From assembly GCA_002428015.1 (NCBI GenBank), contig DIZW01000117.1, positions 1-18,520 on the forward strand: 18,520 nt of DNA, written 5' to 3'. Shown in pieces: positions 4,229-11,534 of this stretch (the first letter of the stretch is position 1; the number at the start of each line of letters is the position of its first letter). The translations under genes and the position numbers were made by a program. This DNA comes from Oxalobacteraceae bacterium UBA6018 (GTDB taxonomy: Bacteria; Pseudomonadota; Gammaproteobacteria; Burkholderiales; Burkholderiaceae_D). The notes beneath the pieces are model-generated. The model did not search any database. It was not told the DNA's origin and saw only the letters and a list, made by a program, of their open reading frames with translations.

Positions 4229-7198
4229 CTACGGAGCCGTGTAGAACTCCGCTTCCACGATGGACAGCACGCCTTTGGCGGTCTGGTTGGCCCCGGTGTC
4301 GGCGATGGACTGGTTGGCCACCTCGGTCAGCTTGATCGCGTTGCGCTCATCGGCCACGCCATTGAGCTCGATGCGCACCGCCGTGCCGGCGTGCGGCTTG
4401 AGCGGCAGCGTCACGTAGCCCAGGCTCTTGGGCGTCAAGCCCTCGTACACCAGCGCGTCGTCGACGAACACGCGTAGCGGATAGCTGCGCTCGCGCCAGC
4501 CGGACAGCTTGAGTGCGATCTCGGTAAGCGTGGCCTGGTGCGCCAGCCGGTAGGTGATCGCCGGGCGGCCCTCGCCCGCCTTGCTGCTCCAATAGGTGGT
4601 CTCATCGTCGTCGATCGACCTGCCCGCCGCGCCGGCATTGCTGGCCGCGGCTACCGCCGCCACCGGCACCGCCACCCGGCTGACCTTGAACGATGGCGTG
4701 GCCGGCGTCGGCCCGCGCGCCAGATTCAAAGGCTGGGCGGCGCCCGGCACATCATCCGACAGGCCGCCCCGCACCTTCACCGGCTGCGATTGCAGCGTCA
4801 GGGTGGCCGGCGCCAGGCCGTCCGCGCTGGCGCGCAGGACGATCTTGCCGGCCTGTGTGGCGCTCCTGACCAGGACCCGATTCACCCCGCCTTCGACCGG
4901 CAGGCTGCGCGCGAGGATATAGTTATCCGGGCCCTGGGCGATCCCGCCGCGCCACTCGGCCGGCCCTTGCAGGTCGAACTTGACGGTATTGAGCGCCACC
5001 GGATTGCGCCGGCCCTGCGCGTCCACCACCTCCACCTGCACCAGCGCCAGATCGGCCCCATCGGCCTGCAAGCCGCGCGGCGAAGTCTGGACGCTGAGAC
5101 GCAGCGCGGCCGGCGCGCCGGCGGTGGCCAGCAGCGCCTCGCACACCTGCTTGCCATCGGCATCGTAGCCGACCGCCTTCAGCTGGCCCGGCTCCCAGGC
5201 CACCGCGTCGAAGGTGAACAGAAAGCGCTCGCTCTGGCGCCCCGTGCCCAGGTGCCTGCCGTTCAGGTAAAGCTCCACCCGGTCCGCGCTGGAGACCACC
5301 GTCACCGGCTTGACCGTGCCCGGCGCGTAGTTCCAGTGGCCGACGATGTGGGCGCGCGGATGCTCCACGTCCACCCAGCCGTCCCACATGACCTGGTGCG
5401 CGAAATAGCCGTCCTTGGCGATGCGCATGGCGTCGACCTCGCCGCTGCGGCGGTAGTTCTCCGCGCCGCGGTGGTGGGTATTACTGTCCGAGAAAACGAT
5501 GTTCACGCCGCCGCTCGAGACCCGCGTGCCGGTGCCCGGCCGCTCGTGCCAGTAGTCGTACCAGCGCTTCACATCCTCGATCGCCTGCGCGTCCGTGTTG
5601 TGGTTATAGGCGCTCGCGTCCTGGCCCTTGTGCAGCGGCCCCTCGCCCTCCTTGTGATACGGCGCGCTCAGCTCATCCCAGAACTTGCGCGCCGCCTCAT
5701 CGCGCGAGTACTCCATCGCCCACAAGGGAATCCCCGCGCTCTTATTGATGTACAACATCTCACCGCCGTACTCCGCCACCTTCTGCGCCGCCGCGCTCAG
5801 CATCTCGCGGCCGCCCGAGGCCCGCCCGCCATAGGGATCGAACTGATCGCGCAAGGCCTTCATCGCGCGCATGTGGTCCTCGCTCACGCCGCGGTTGCCG
5901 CTCTCGTAGAACACGATGCTGGGGCTGTTGCGGTTGTAGATGATCGAATCGCGCATCGCCTCGATGCGCTGGTCCCAGCGGCGCCCGCTCACGTCGGCCT
6001 CGGAATCCCCGGCCGGCATGGCCTCCATCATGCCCAGCCGGTCCAGCGACTCGACATCCTGCTTCCACGGCGTGATGTGCATCCAGCGGATCAGGTTAGC
6101 GTTACTGGCCAGCGCCAGGCCGTTACTGTAGTCGCTCAGCCAGGCCGGCACCGACATGCCCACCGCCGGCCACTCGTTCGAGGTGCGCTGCGCGTAGCCC
6201 TTCATCTGGATCACACGGTCGTTCAACGTGACCATGCCATGGCCGAACGCCGTCTTGCGAAATCCGGTGCGCGTGGTGACGCTGTCGACCGCCACGCCGT
6301 CCACCTTCAGCGTCGTGACGACGTCATACAGATAACCGTAACCCCAGCTCCAGAAATGCAGTCCCTTGAGCGGCGCGCTGGCCTTGACCACGGCGGTGGC
6401 GCCCGGCGCCAGCGTCTGCGCGGGCGAACTGAAACGCGCCACCGGCTTGCCGTCACGCTCGCGCAGCTGCATCTCGTAGGTGAAGGTACGCGCGCTCGGG
6501 TATTCGTTGCGCACCTCGGACTCGGCCGCCACCGTCGCGCGGCCCGCTGCGATATCGAAGTCGCGCGCGTACACGTAGACCCCTGTGGTGCCGAGGGTCG
6601 AATACAGCGGCAAGGTCTGATACAGCTTGTCCGTCACGTGCAGGCGCACGTTCTTCGGCAAGCCGCCGTAGTTGGCGTTGAAATTCTTGTCCGACCACTG
6701 GAAACGCTGGCCGCTGGCCTTCTCGCGATAGTCCCAGCTGTTATCGGTGCGCACCGCCACCACGTTATCGCCCGCCACCAGGGCATCGCTGATGTCGAAG
6801 CCGAAAGCGTTGATGCCGTTTTCGTGCTGGCCCACGCGCTTGCCGTTCACGTACACCTCGGCCGCCTGGCGCGCGCCTTCGAATTCCAGGAACACCTTGT
6901 GTCCGCGCGCGCCCGTTGGCAGCGTGAAGTGCTTGCGATACCAGGCCACGCCGGTCGAATGGTCGGCGATGTCCTTGCTGAAGGCGTCGTCCTCGTTCCA
7001 GGCGTGCGGCAAGGTCACCGGCTTCCAGGCCGCGTCGTCGAAACCGGCGGCCGCCGCGCCGGCCGGATCGGCCACCGCCAGGCGCCAGGCCGGGTTGAAG
7101 TTATACACGCTACGCCCGGCGTGTGCAGGCGCTGCGAACGCGCAGGAAATGGCTGCGGCGATGCAAAGCACGCGGCAAGGACTAGATCGAAATCTCAT
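4229..7198 (-). CDS. Secreted multidomain glycoside hydrolase family 2 protein (beta-galactosidase/glucuronidase-like)
   Basis: A 989-residue exported GH2 protein. A signal peptide at 1-27 ends APAHA before GRSVYNF. Then come a sugar-binding jelly roll (about 83-190, with AWYRKHF and VFLEFEGARQAAEVYVNGKRVG), an Ig-like domain (about 200-310), the TIM barrel (about 313-618), a DUF4982-like domain (about 618-698), another Ig-like domain (about 700-810) and a C-terminal galactose-binding or discoidin-like domain (about 848-988, ETTYWSSKAGEG). The probable nucleophile is Glu496 in LWAMEYSRDE. The usual acid/base motif Gly-Asn-Glu is Gly-Asn-Arg here (Arg436), with Glu432 four residues earlier (FYESGNRG). 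The start at 7198 is chosen for the signal peptide; the frame extends to 7324 without one. The substrate cannot be named: a plant or microbial beta-galactoside or beta-glucuronide is likely. No transporter is adjacent. Confidence 0.88.
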   Translation of the reverse strand: MRFRSSPCRVLCIAAAISCAFAAPAHAGRSVYNFNPAWRLAVADPAGAAAAGFDDAAWKPVTLPHAWNEDDAFSKDIADHSTGVAWYRKHFTLPTGARGHKVFLEFEGARQAAEVYVNGKRVGQHENGINAFGFDISDALVAGDNVVAVRTDNSWDYREKASGQRFQWSDKNFNANYGGLPKNVRLHVTDKLYQTLPLYSTLGTTGVYVYARDFDIAAGRATVAAESEVRNEYPSARTFTYEMQLRERDGKPVARFSSPAQTLAPGATAVVKASAPLKGLHFWSWGYGYLYDVVTTLKVDGVAVDSVTTRTGFRKTAFGHGMVTLNDRVIQMKGYAQRTSNEWPAVGMSVPAWLSDYSNGLALASNANLIRWMHITPWKQDVESLDRLGMMEAMPAGDSEADVSGRRWDQRIEAMRDSIIYNRNSPSIVFYESGNRGVSEDHMRAMKALRDQFDPYGGRASGGREMLSAAAQKVAEYGGEMLYINKSAGIPLWAMEYSRDEAARKFWDELSAPYHKEGEGPLHKGQDASAYNHNTDAQAIEDVKRWYDYWHERPGTGTRVSSGGVNIVFSDSNTHHRGAENYRRSGEVDAMRIAKDGYFAHQVMWDGWVDVEHPRAHIVGHWNYAPGTVKPVTVVSSADRVELYLNGRHLGTGRQSERFLFTFDAVAWEPGQLKAVGYDADGKQVCEALLATAGAPAALRLSVQTSPRGLQADGADLALVQVEVVDAQGRRNPVALNTVKFDLQGPAEWRGGIAQGPDNYILARSLPVEGGVNRVLVRSATQAGKIVLRASADGLAPATLTLQSQPVKVRGGLSDDVPGAAQPLNLARGPTPATPSFKVSRVAVPVAAVAAASNAGAAGRSIDDDETTYWSSKAGEGRPAITYRLAHQATLTEIALKLSGWRERSYPLRVFVDDALVYEGLTPKSLGYVTLPLKPHAGTAVRIELNGVADERNAIKLTEVANQSIADTGANQTAKGVLSIVEAEFYTAP

Positions 7199-7844
7199 CA
7201 AGGGCCTATCGAAAGAAGTGCACGGCCAGCCGTGCCGGAACCGCGTGACGTGGCGCGCCGCGAGAGCGCCGCCTGCGCGCCTGCGGTTCGTCGACGCGAT
7301 GCGAAAAATGTGGTCAAGGGCCACTGAAATATTAGCATATCAGGATATCCGGACCTCCACGCGGGACCGGCGCGATAAGTCACAACCTTGATCGGAACGC
7401 GAATGCCGCCTGCACTTCCAACATCGTGTGGCGATAAAGAAAGCCCCGCCGAACTGGAGTTGCCCAGTTGTTCCGGTTGCCGGGTTGCGGCGACAACTGC
7501 GGCGCTCGCCGTTGTCCGCCATCCCCAAACCCACCCAGACAATTTGCCGGTTTGCGGCACTACTCCTCTCCGCTCTGCTACTTCACGAAGCGATAAAATA
7601 ACCAAGTTGGCCTCTGTCGTGTTTTGATGAATTCACGGATCGCAATAAATGCCCGCTCTTTGCCTATGCATTCATATTGAGCGAACCGAGCTCACCGTGA
7701 GCAATTTGACACCTGGTTAGCTCATTGCGAACCGAATATTCGTTGCCATAGCGGCCGCAGCCCAATCCTGCCCAATCCATAGACGTCCCGTTGGCATTCA
7801 TTCAGCCCTTAGAATGACGGCGCGAAGAACAATTGGAAGATCGG
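7199..7844. other. Gene-poor intergenic region between the orphan membrane protein and the GH2 gene
   Basis: About 650 bp without a gene I can support. The left part should contain the GH2 promoter and leader. GGATATCC (7343-7350) is a small palindrome there and a possible GntR operator, with low confidence. Further right are GCTCAC-C-GTGAGC (7690-7702), CGAATATTCG (7733-7742) and a GCGAACCGA direct repeat (7682-7689 region and 7727-7735). Base composition falls from GC-rich to clearly AT-richer toward 7600-7740. Short frames on both strands here lack ribosome sites and recognisable domains. Confidence 0.55.
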
Positions 7845-8306
7845 TTAAGCGAACAATGTCCCAAACTTGCCGGGGAACTGCTCCTGCAGCGCCCGATCGA
7901 GCGCCGGTACGCTATTTGCTAAAGAATTCGGTAGCCAGAGGTCGACCGTTTCTCCATCCACGACTATAGAAAATCGAAAGGCGGATCGCCAAAATTTGGG
8001 GCGCCTGGACAGGCTAATGCCCGAGATTACGTGCCGCTGAAATGACCGTTGTTGCGACGGCGCATTGCCAAAGAATGTCAGAGATGTCTCGTCGATGCGC
8101 ACTAGCGGTGTCGTCCGCCGATAAAAGCGATACTTGAGTATTAGTGCGAGGACCATCGCGATCAAAGCAATAGAACTAAAGTAAACGATAAGAATGAAAG
8201 TGAAGTCTTCTCCCTTAGCATGAGATAACGAAAATAACGGCATGAGCAATGCCGGAAGCACTGCAATCGCTGCCGCTGCTGAATTCCTTGGTCTTGGTAT
8301 GTCCAT
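7845..8306 (-). CDS. Hypothetical two-TM membrane protein with PH-like C-terminal domain
   Basis: A 153-residue protein that I do not recognise by family. Two hydrophobic segments (about 10-27 and 35-57) are followed by a basic stretch KYRFYRR, placing the C-terminal 90 residues probably in the cytoplasm. That part alternates short strands (LVRIDETSLTFFG, HVISGISLSRRP, FRFSIVVDGETVDLWL) and ends with a helix (ALDRALQEQF), the general layout of bacterial PH-like domains. This is a resemblance only. The ATG at 8306 is chosen because the frame upstream of it is the protease remnant. The ribosome site is weak. The surrounding DNA is markedly AT-richer than the flanking dcw genes, and codon use looks less GC-biased, suggesting recent acquisition. 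No functional partner is visible. Confidence 0.6.
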   Translation of the reverse strand: MDIPRPRNSAAAAIAVLPALLMPLFSLSHAKGEDFTFILIVYFSSIALIAMVLALILKYRFYRRTTPLVRIDETSLTFFGNAPSQQRSFQRHVISGISLSRRPKFWRSAFRFSIVVDGETVDLWLPNSLANSVPALDRALQEQFPGKFGTLFA

Positions 8307-8459
8307 ATGCGATTCGTGTTGTCCGGTAATGAAGCAGATTGCTAAGATAGCAAAAAATTTCGCCGAAATGTGCGTGAATTTGTTTCTCGATTGTAAATCT
8401 TTGGTGGAATTCTCACATAGGTCGACTGACTGCTTCTGGCCGGCCGGTTGCTGCCGTCC

Positions 8460-8714
8460 CGTGCGATCGCCGATCACGAGGTCTCTGCCATGATCGTGTA
8501 TCGCAGCGGCGAAGATTTCCGTTACTGCGGCGGAGCCTCCGTCAATTAGTACTGCCAGCGGCCCATCCCACGCCATAGCGCGTTCGGGCGCAAACTCCGT
8601 CTTTATTTTGCCGTCGCGTTCGCGTTGCTGCCCAATTGGTGCGCGCACGAGAAACAATCCGGCAAGGCCGATCGCTTCGGTGAGCGAGCCGCCTCCGTTC
8701 TTACGCATGTCCAG
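8460..8714 (-). pseudogene. Truncated Prc/Tsp-type S41 carboxy-terminal protease fragment
   Basis: About 85 codons match the middle of the tail-specific protease catalytic domain: LDMRKNGGGSLTEAIGLAGL, then GPLAVLIDGG and SAAVTEIFAAAIHDHGRDLV ending IGDRT. In E. coli Prc the same block reads DLRxNGGGALTEAVSLSGLF ... GPLVVLVDRFSASASEIFAAAMQDYGRALVVGEPT (from memory of the family). The catalytic serine position in SASAS aligns with Ala here (SAAVT), and the following FGKGTVQ block with the general-base lysine is missing. The N-terminal and PDZ parts are absent. The homology starts two bases from the 46-bp repeats. It stays open with the downstream membrane-protein frame, so a fused product is formally possible, but decay is more likely. 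Confidence 0.8.
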
Positions 8715-8715
8715 C

Positions 8716-8807
8716 CGGCCGATTGGGGTCGGAGGCGACATTCGGACATTGAGCAGTTTCACGGCCGATTGGGGTCGGAGGCGACATTCGGACATTGAGC
8801 AGTTTCA
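8716..8807. repeat. Two perfect 46-bp tandem direct repeats
   Basis: Positions 8716-8761 and 8762-8807 are identical, each containing GATTGGGGTCGGAGGCGACA and TTCGGACATTGAGCAGTTTC. The left end abuts the protease fragment. There are no spacers, so this is not a CRISPR array. Exact identity points to a recent duplication or slippage. The unit resembles dispersed intergenic repeats rather than coding sequence. Confidence 0.95.
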
Positions 8808-8809
8808 GG

Positions 8810-8874
8810 CAGATTCGGGGGCGGAGCGAGTTTGTCCCCGACATTGCGTTTGTCCGAATATCGCCTCCGCCCCT
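8810..8874. repeat. Degenerate third copy and inverted copy of the 46-bp repeat core
   Basis: Positions 8810-8845 are a diverged direct copy (GATTCGGGGGCGGAGCGAG ... GACATTG). Positions 8851-8874 (TGTCCGAATATCGCCTCC then GCCCC) match the reverse complement of the repeat core with two mismatches. GGGGCGGAG (8818-8826) and CTCCGCCCC (8865-8873) form a perfect 9-bp inverted repeat 38 bases apart, so the segment could fold as a long hairpin, as REP or MITE-like elements do. Confidence 0.75.
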
Positions 8875-8891
8875 TACATTGGGCACACACG

Positions 8892-8923
8892 AAAAAAAGC
8901 CCCGCCGGAACCGCGCGGGGCTT
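8892..8923 (-). terminator. Rho-independent terminator of the dcw operon after ftsZ
   Basis: A perfect 9-bp stem AAGCCCCGC/GCGGGGCTT (8915-8923 and 8897-8905) with a nine-base loop is followed on the minus strand by a run of seven T residues (8898-8892). It begins about 20 bp after the ftsZ stop codon. Confidence 0.93.
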
Positions 8924-8943
8924 CTTCAATCACGGACGGCGTA

Positions 8944-10146
8944 TCAGTCGGCCTGCTTGCGTAAGAACGCTGGAATGTCGTAGGTCTCCACGCCGTTGCG
9001 CTGCATCGCCTGCACCTGCTCGGATGCCTGCTCGCGGCGCCATACGGCCGGCTGCTTCATGCCGTCCATGTGGCCGACGCCGGACGCGGCGCCCATGGTC
9101 ACGCCGGACGAGGCGGTCATGCCGGAGGACGCCATCATCGGCTGGTTGTGGGTGCCGGTGCGCAGCATCGGGGTCTGTACCAGCTGCATCGCCTTCTTGC
9201 CCTTGCCCAGGCCAGTGGCAACCACGGTCACGCGGATCTCGTCGCCCATGCTGTCGTCGTACGCGATACCTTGCGCGATCGATGCGTCGGGAGCTGCGAA
9301 GGCGCGTACCGCCGCCATCACTTCCTTGATCTCCTTGCCCTTCAAGCCACGGCTGGCGGTCACGTTAACCAGCACGCCGCGCGCACCCGACAGATCGATC
9401 CCGTCCAGCAGCGGCGAGGCCACCGCCTGCTCGGCGGCGATGCGCGCACGGTCCACGCCGGAGGCGGTGGCGGTGCCCATCATGGCCTTACCCTGCTCGC
9501 CCATGATGGTCTTGACGTCGTTGAAGTCGACGTTGATGTGGCCCGGTACGTTGATGATCTCGGCGATGCCGGCCACCGCGTTGTTGAGCACATCGTCGGC
9601 GTGCTTCATCCAGTCGATCATGCTCTCGTCTTCATAGATCTCCTCGAGCTTTTCGTTGAGGATGATGATCAGGGAGTCGACGTGCTGGGACAGCTCTTCC
9701 AGCCCGCTCTCGGCGATGTCCATGCACTTCTGGCCTTCGTACGAGAACGGCTTGGACACCACCGCCACGGTCAGCGCGCCCATGCTCTTGGCGATCTCCG
9801 CGACGATCGGGGCGGCGCCCGTGCCGGTGCCGCCGCCCATGCCGGCGGCGATGAAGACCATGTGCGCGCCGCGCAGCGAATCCTCGATGCGGCCGCGCGA
9901 TTCTTCGGCCAGCTGGCGGCCCACGGTCGGCTTCATGCCGGCGCCCAGGCCCGAGTCGCCGATCTGGATGATGTTGTGGGCCGACGAGGCGGCCAGCGCC
10001 TGCGCGTCGGTGTTGGCCGCGATGAATTCGACGCCGGACACGCCTTTGTTGATCATGTGTTGCACCGCATTGCCACCCGCACCGCCGACGCCGACGACCT
10101 TGATGACGGTTCCCAGTGCTGCGTTATCGACCATATCAAACTCCAT
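8944..10146 (-). CDS. ftsZ: FtsZ, tubulin-like cell-division GTPase
   Basis: A 400-residue FtsZ that polymerises at midcell into the Z-ring. The N-terminal GTPase domain has VGVGGAGGNAV (18-28) and the tubulin signature GGGTGTG (104-110). The T7 synergy loop is NVDFNDVKTIM, with catalytic Asp207 and Asp210. A variable Met/Gly/Ser-rich linker (about 325-365) leads to the conserved C-terminal peptide YDIPAFLRKQ (389-398), which binds FtsA and other partners. AGGAG lies 6 nt upstream of ATG 10146. It is slightly longer than the 383-residue E. coli protein because of the linker. It is last in the dcw block, 140 bp after ftsA, and is closed by an intrinsic terminator. Confidence 0.98.
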   Translation of the reverse strand: MEFDMVDNAALGTVIKVVGVGGAGGNAVQHMINKGVSGVEFIAANTDAQALAASSAHNIIQIGDSGLGAGMKPTVGRQLAEESRGRIEDSLRGAHMVFIAAGMGGGTGTGAAPIVAEIAKSMGALTVAVVSKPFSYEGQKCMDIAESGLEELSQHVDSLIIILNEKLEEIYEDESMIDWMKHADDVLNNAVAGIAEIINVPGHINVDFNDVKTIMGEQGKAMMGTATASGVDRARIAAEQAVASPLLDGIDLSGARGVLVNVTASRGLKGKEIKEVMAAVRAFAAPDASIAQGIAYDDSMGDEIRVTVVATGLGKGKKAMQLVQTPMLRTGTHNQPMMASSGMTASSGVTMGAASGVGHMDGMKQPAVWRREQASEQVQAMQRNGVETYDIPAFLRKQAD

Positions 10147-10221
10147 GATGAACTCCTAATCAAAGTGCCGTTTCCAAGCGCCAGGGCTCATAGCTGTATG
10201 AAACCTGGAGATTGAAAACCG

Positions 10222-10236
10222 CATAAACCGTTTATG
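10222..10236. promoter_or_regulatory. Palindrome in the ftsA-ftsZ intergenic region
   Basis: CATAAA-CCG-TTTATG is a perfect 6-bp inverted repeat with a 3-bp centre in the 140-bp AT-rich gap (10147-10286). This gap probably holds an ftsZ promoter, since such promoters are common here in proteobacteria. TTGATT- and TATTTC/CATAAA-like elements lie nearby, but the spacing is not ideal. It may be a regulator-binding site. Confidence 0.4.
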
Positions 10237-10286
10237 AAATATGTTTTGCTACCTGAATCAAAGACTTTGCAAACTGCCCCACCTGC

Positions 10287-11519
10287 TTAAAAATTTCCCA
10301 AGAACCATTCCTTCATCCTCTGCCACACCGCCTTTACCGAGCCGTCCTGCCGAGTGACGATGTGGCCCCGCAAATACTGTTTCTTCGCTTCCAGCAGCAG
10401 TCCGAGCACGGTCGCGTAACGCGGACTGCGCACGACGTCGGCTAGCTGGCCGCGGTAGTCCGGCGTGCCAAGGCGCGCCGGCTTCAAGAATATGTCTTCC
10501 GCCATTTCGACCATGCCGGGCATGATCGCGGTGCCGCCGGTGAGCACGATGCCCGACGAGAGCACGCCTTCGTAGCCGGACTCGCGCACCACCTGGTGCA
10601 CCATCGCGAACAGTTCTTCGACGCGCGGCTCGATCACCGCCGCCAGCGCCTGGCGCGACAGGTTGCGCGGCCCGCGGTCGCCCAGTCCCGGCACTTCCAA
10701 CGATTCGTGGGGGTCGGCCAGCACCTGCTTGGCCACGCCGTAGCGGATCTTGATCTCCTCGGCTTCCGAGGTCGGGGTGCGCAGCGCCATGGCGATGTCG
10801 TTGGTGATCTGGTCGCCGGCGATCGGGATCACCGCCGTGTGGCGGATCGCGCCGTCCGAGAACACGGCGATGTCGGTGGTGCCGCCGCCGATGTCGATCA
10901 GGACCACGCCGAGTTCCTTCTCGTCGGCGGTGAGCACGGCGTCGGCCGAGGCCATCGGCTGCAGGATCAGGTCCGACACTTCCAGCCCGCAGCGGCGCAC
11001 GCACTTGACGATGTTCTGCACCGCCGACACGGCGCCGGTGACGATGTGCACCCGCACCTCGAGACGGATGCCGCTCATGCCGATCGGCTCGCGCACGTCT
11101 TCCTGGCTGTCGACGATGAACTCCTGCGGCACCGTGTGCAGCAGCTGCTGGTCGGTCGGAATGTTGACCGCCTTGGCCGTTTCGATCACGCGCGCCACGT
11201 CGGTCGCGGTGACTTCCTTGTCCTTGATGGCCACCATGCCGCTCGAATTGAACGAGCGGATATGGCTGCCGGCGATGCCCGCATAGACGTTGCGGATTTT
11301 GCAGTCCGCCATCAGCTCGGCTTCTTCGAGCGCGCGCTGGATCGACTCGACGGTCGCCTCGATATTGACGACGACGCCTTTCTTGAGGCCCCTCGACTCG
11401 TGCTGACCGAGCCCGATGACTTCATGCCGGCCGTCAGACATCACCTCGGCCACCACGGCCACCACTTTCGAGGTGCCGATATCGAGTCCGACGATCAGGT
11501 TTTTCGCGTCTTTTGTCAT
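10287..11519 (-). CDS. ftsA: FtsA, actin-like membrane tether of the Z-ring
   Basis: A 410-residue FtsA. It has an actin/Hsp70-type nucleotide fold with phosphate-1 loop GLDIGTSKVVAVV (11-23), the FtsA-specific 1C domain (about 85-165), phosphate-2 motif VLIDIGGGTTDIAVF (206-220) and adenosine motif SSGIVLTGGTAIMPG (321-335). The C-terminal amphipathic membrane helix is VWQRMKEWFLGNF (398-410). It anchors FtsZ filaments to the inner membrane and helps activate FtsWI. ATG 11519 follows the ftsQ stop by 15 bp, with a weak AGG about 11 nt upstream, so translation may depend on ftsQ. Length and domains are normal. Confidence 0.98.
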   Translation of the reverse strand: MTKDAKNLIVGLDIGTSKVVAVVAEVMSDGRHEVIGLGQHESRGLKKGVVVNIEATVESIQRALEEAELMADCKIRNVYAGIAGSHIRSFNSSGMVAIKDKEVTATDVARVIETAKAVNIPTDQQLLHTVPQEFIVDSQEDVREPIGMSGIRLEVRVHIVTGAVSAVQNIVKCVRRCGLEVSDLILQPMASADAVLTADEKELGVVLIDIGGGTTDIAVFSDGAIRHTAVIPIAGDQITNDIAMALRTPTSEAEEIKIRYGVAKQVLADPHESLEVPGLGDRGPRNLSRQALAAVIEPRVEELFAMVHQVVRESGYEGVLSSGIVLTGGTAIMPGMVEMAEDIFLKPARLGTPDYRGQLADVVRSPRYATVLGLLLEAKKQYLRGHIVTRQDGSVKAVWQRMKEWFLGNF

Positions 11520-11534
11520 TTTTGCTGTCGCCTA

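Noticed and set aside
7199..7324. Upstream extension of the GH2 frame by 42 codons
   Set aside because: It would bury the clear signal peptide starting at 7198; the extra residues are Arg-rich and unlike a leader.
4538..7327. Plus-strand open frame of 929 codons opposite the GH2 gene
   Set aside because: It is a mirror of a GC-rich coding region: Arg/His/Ala-rich, no ribosome site, no recognisable domain, while the minus strand encodes a full GH2 protein.
7388..7627. Small plus-strand frame of 79 codons in the gene-poor region
   Set aside because: No ribosome site, no hydrophobic or domain pattern, and overlapping frames of similar quality on the other strand.
7845..8795. One 316-residue protein joining the protease-like segment and the membrane protein
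   Set aside because: The N-terminal part translates the DNA repeats and a truncated S41 fragment without catalytic residues. The membrane protein has its own ATG at 8306. A chance open frame is more likely.
8716..8807. Possible CRISPR array
   Set aside because: Two adjoining 46-bp copies with no spacers and no cas genes.
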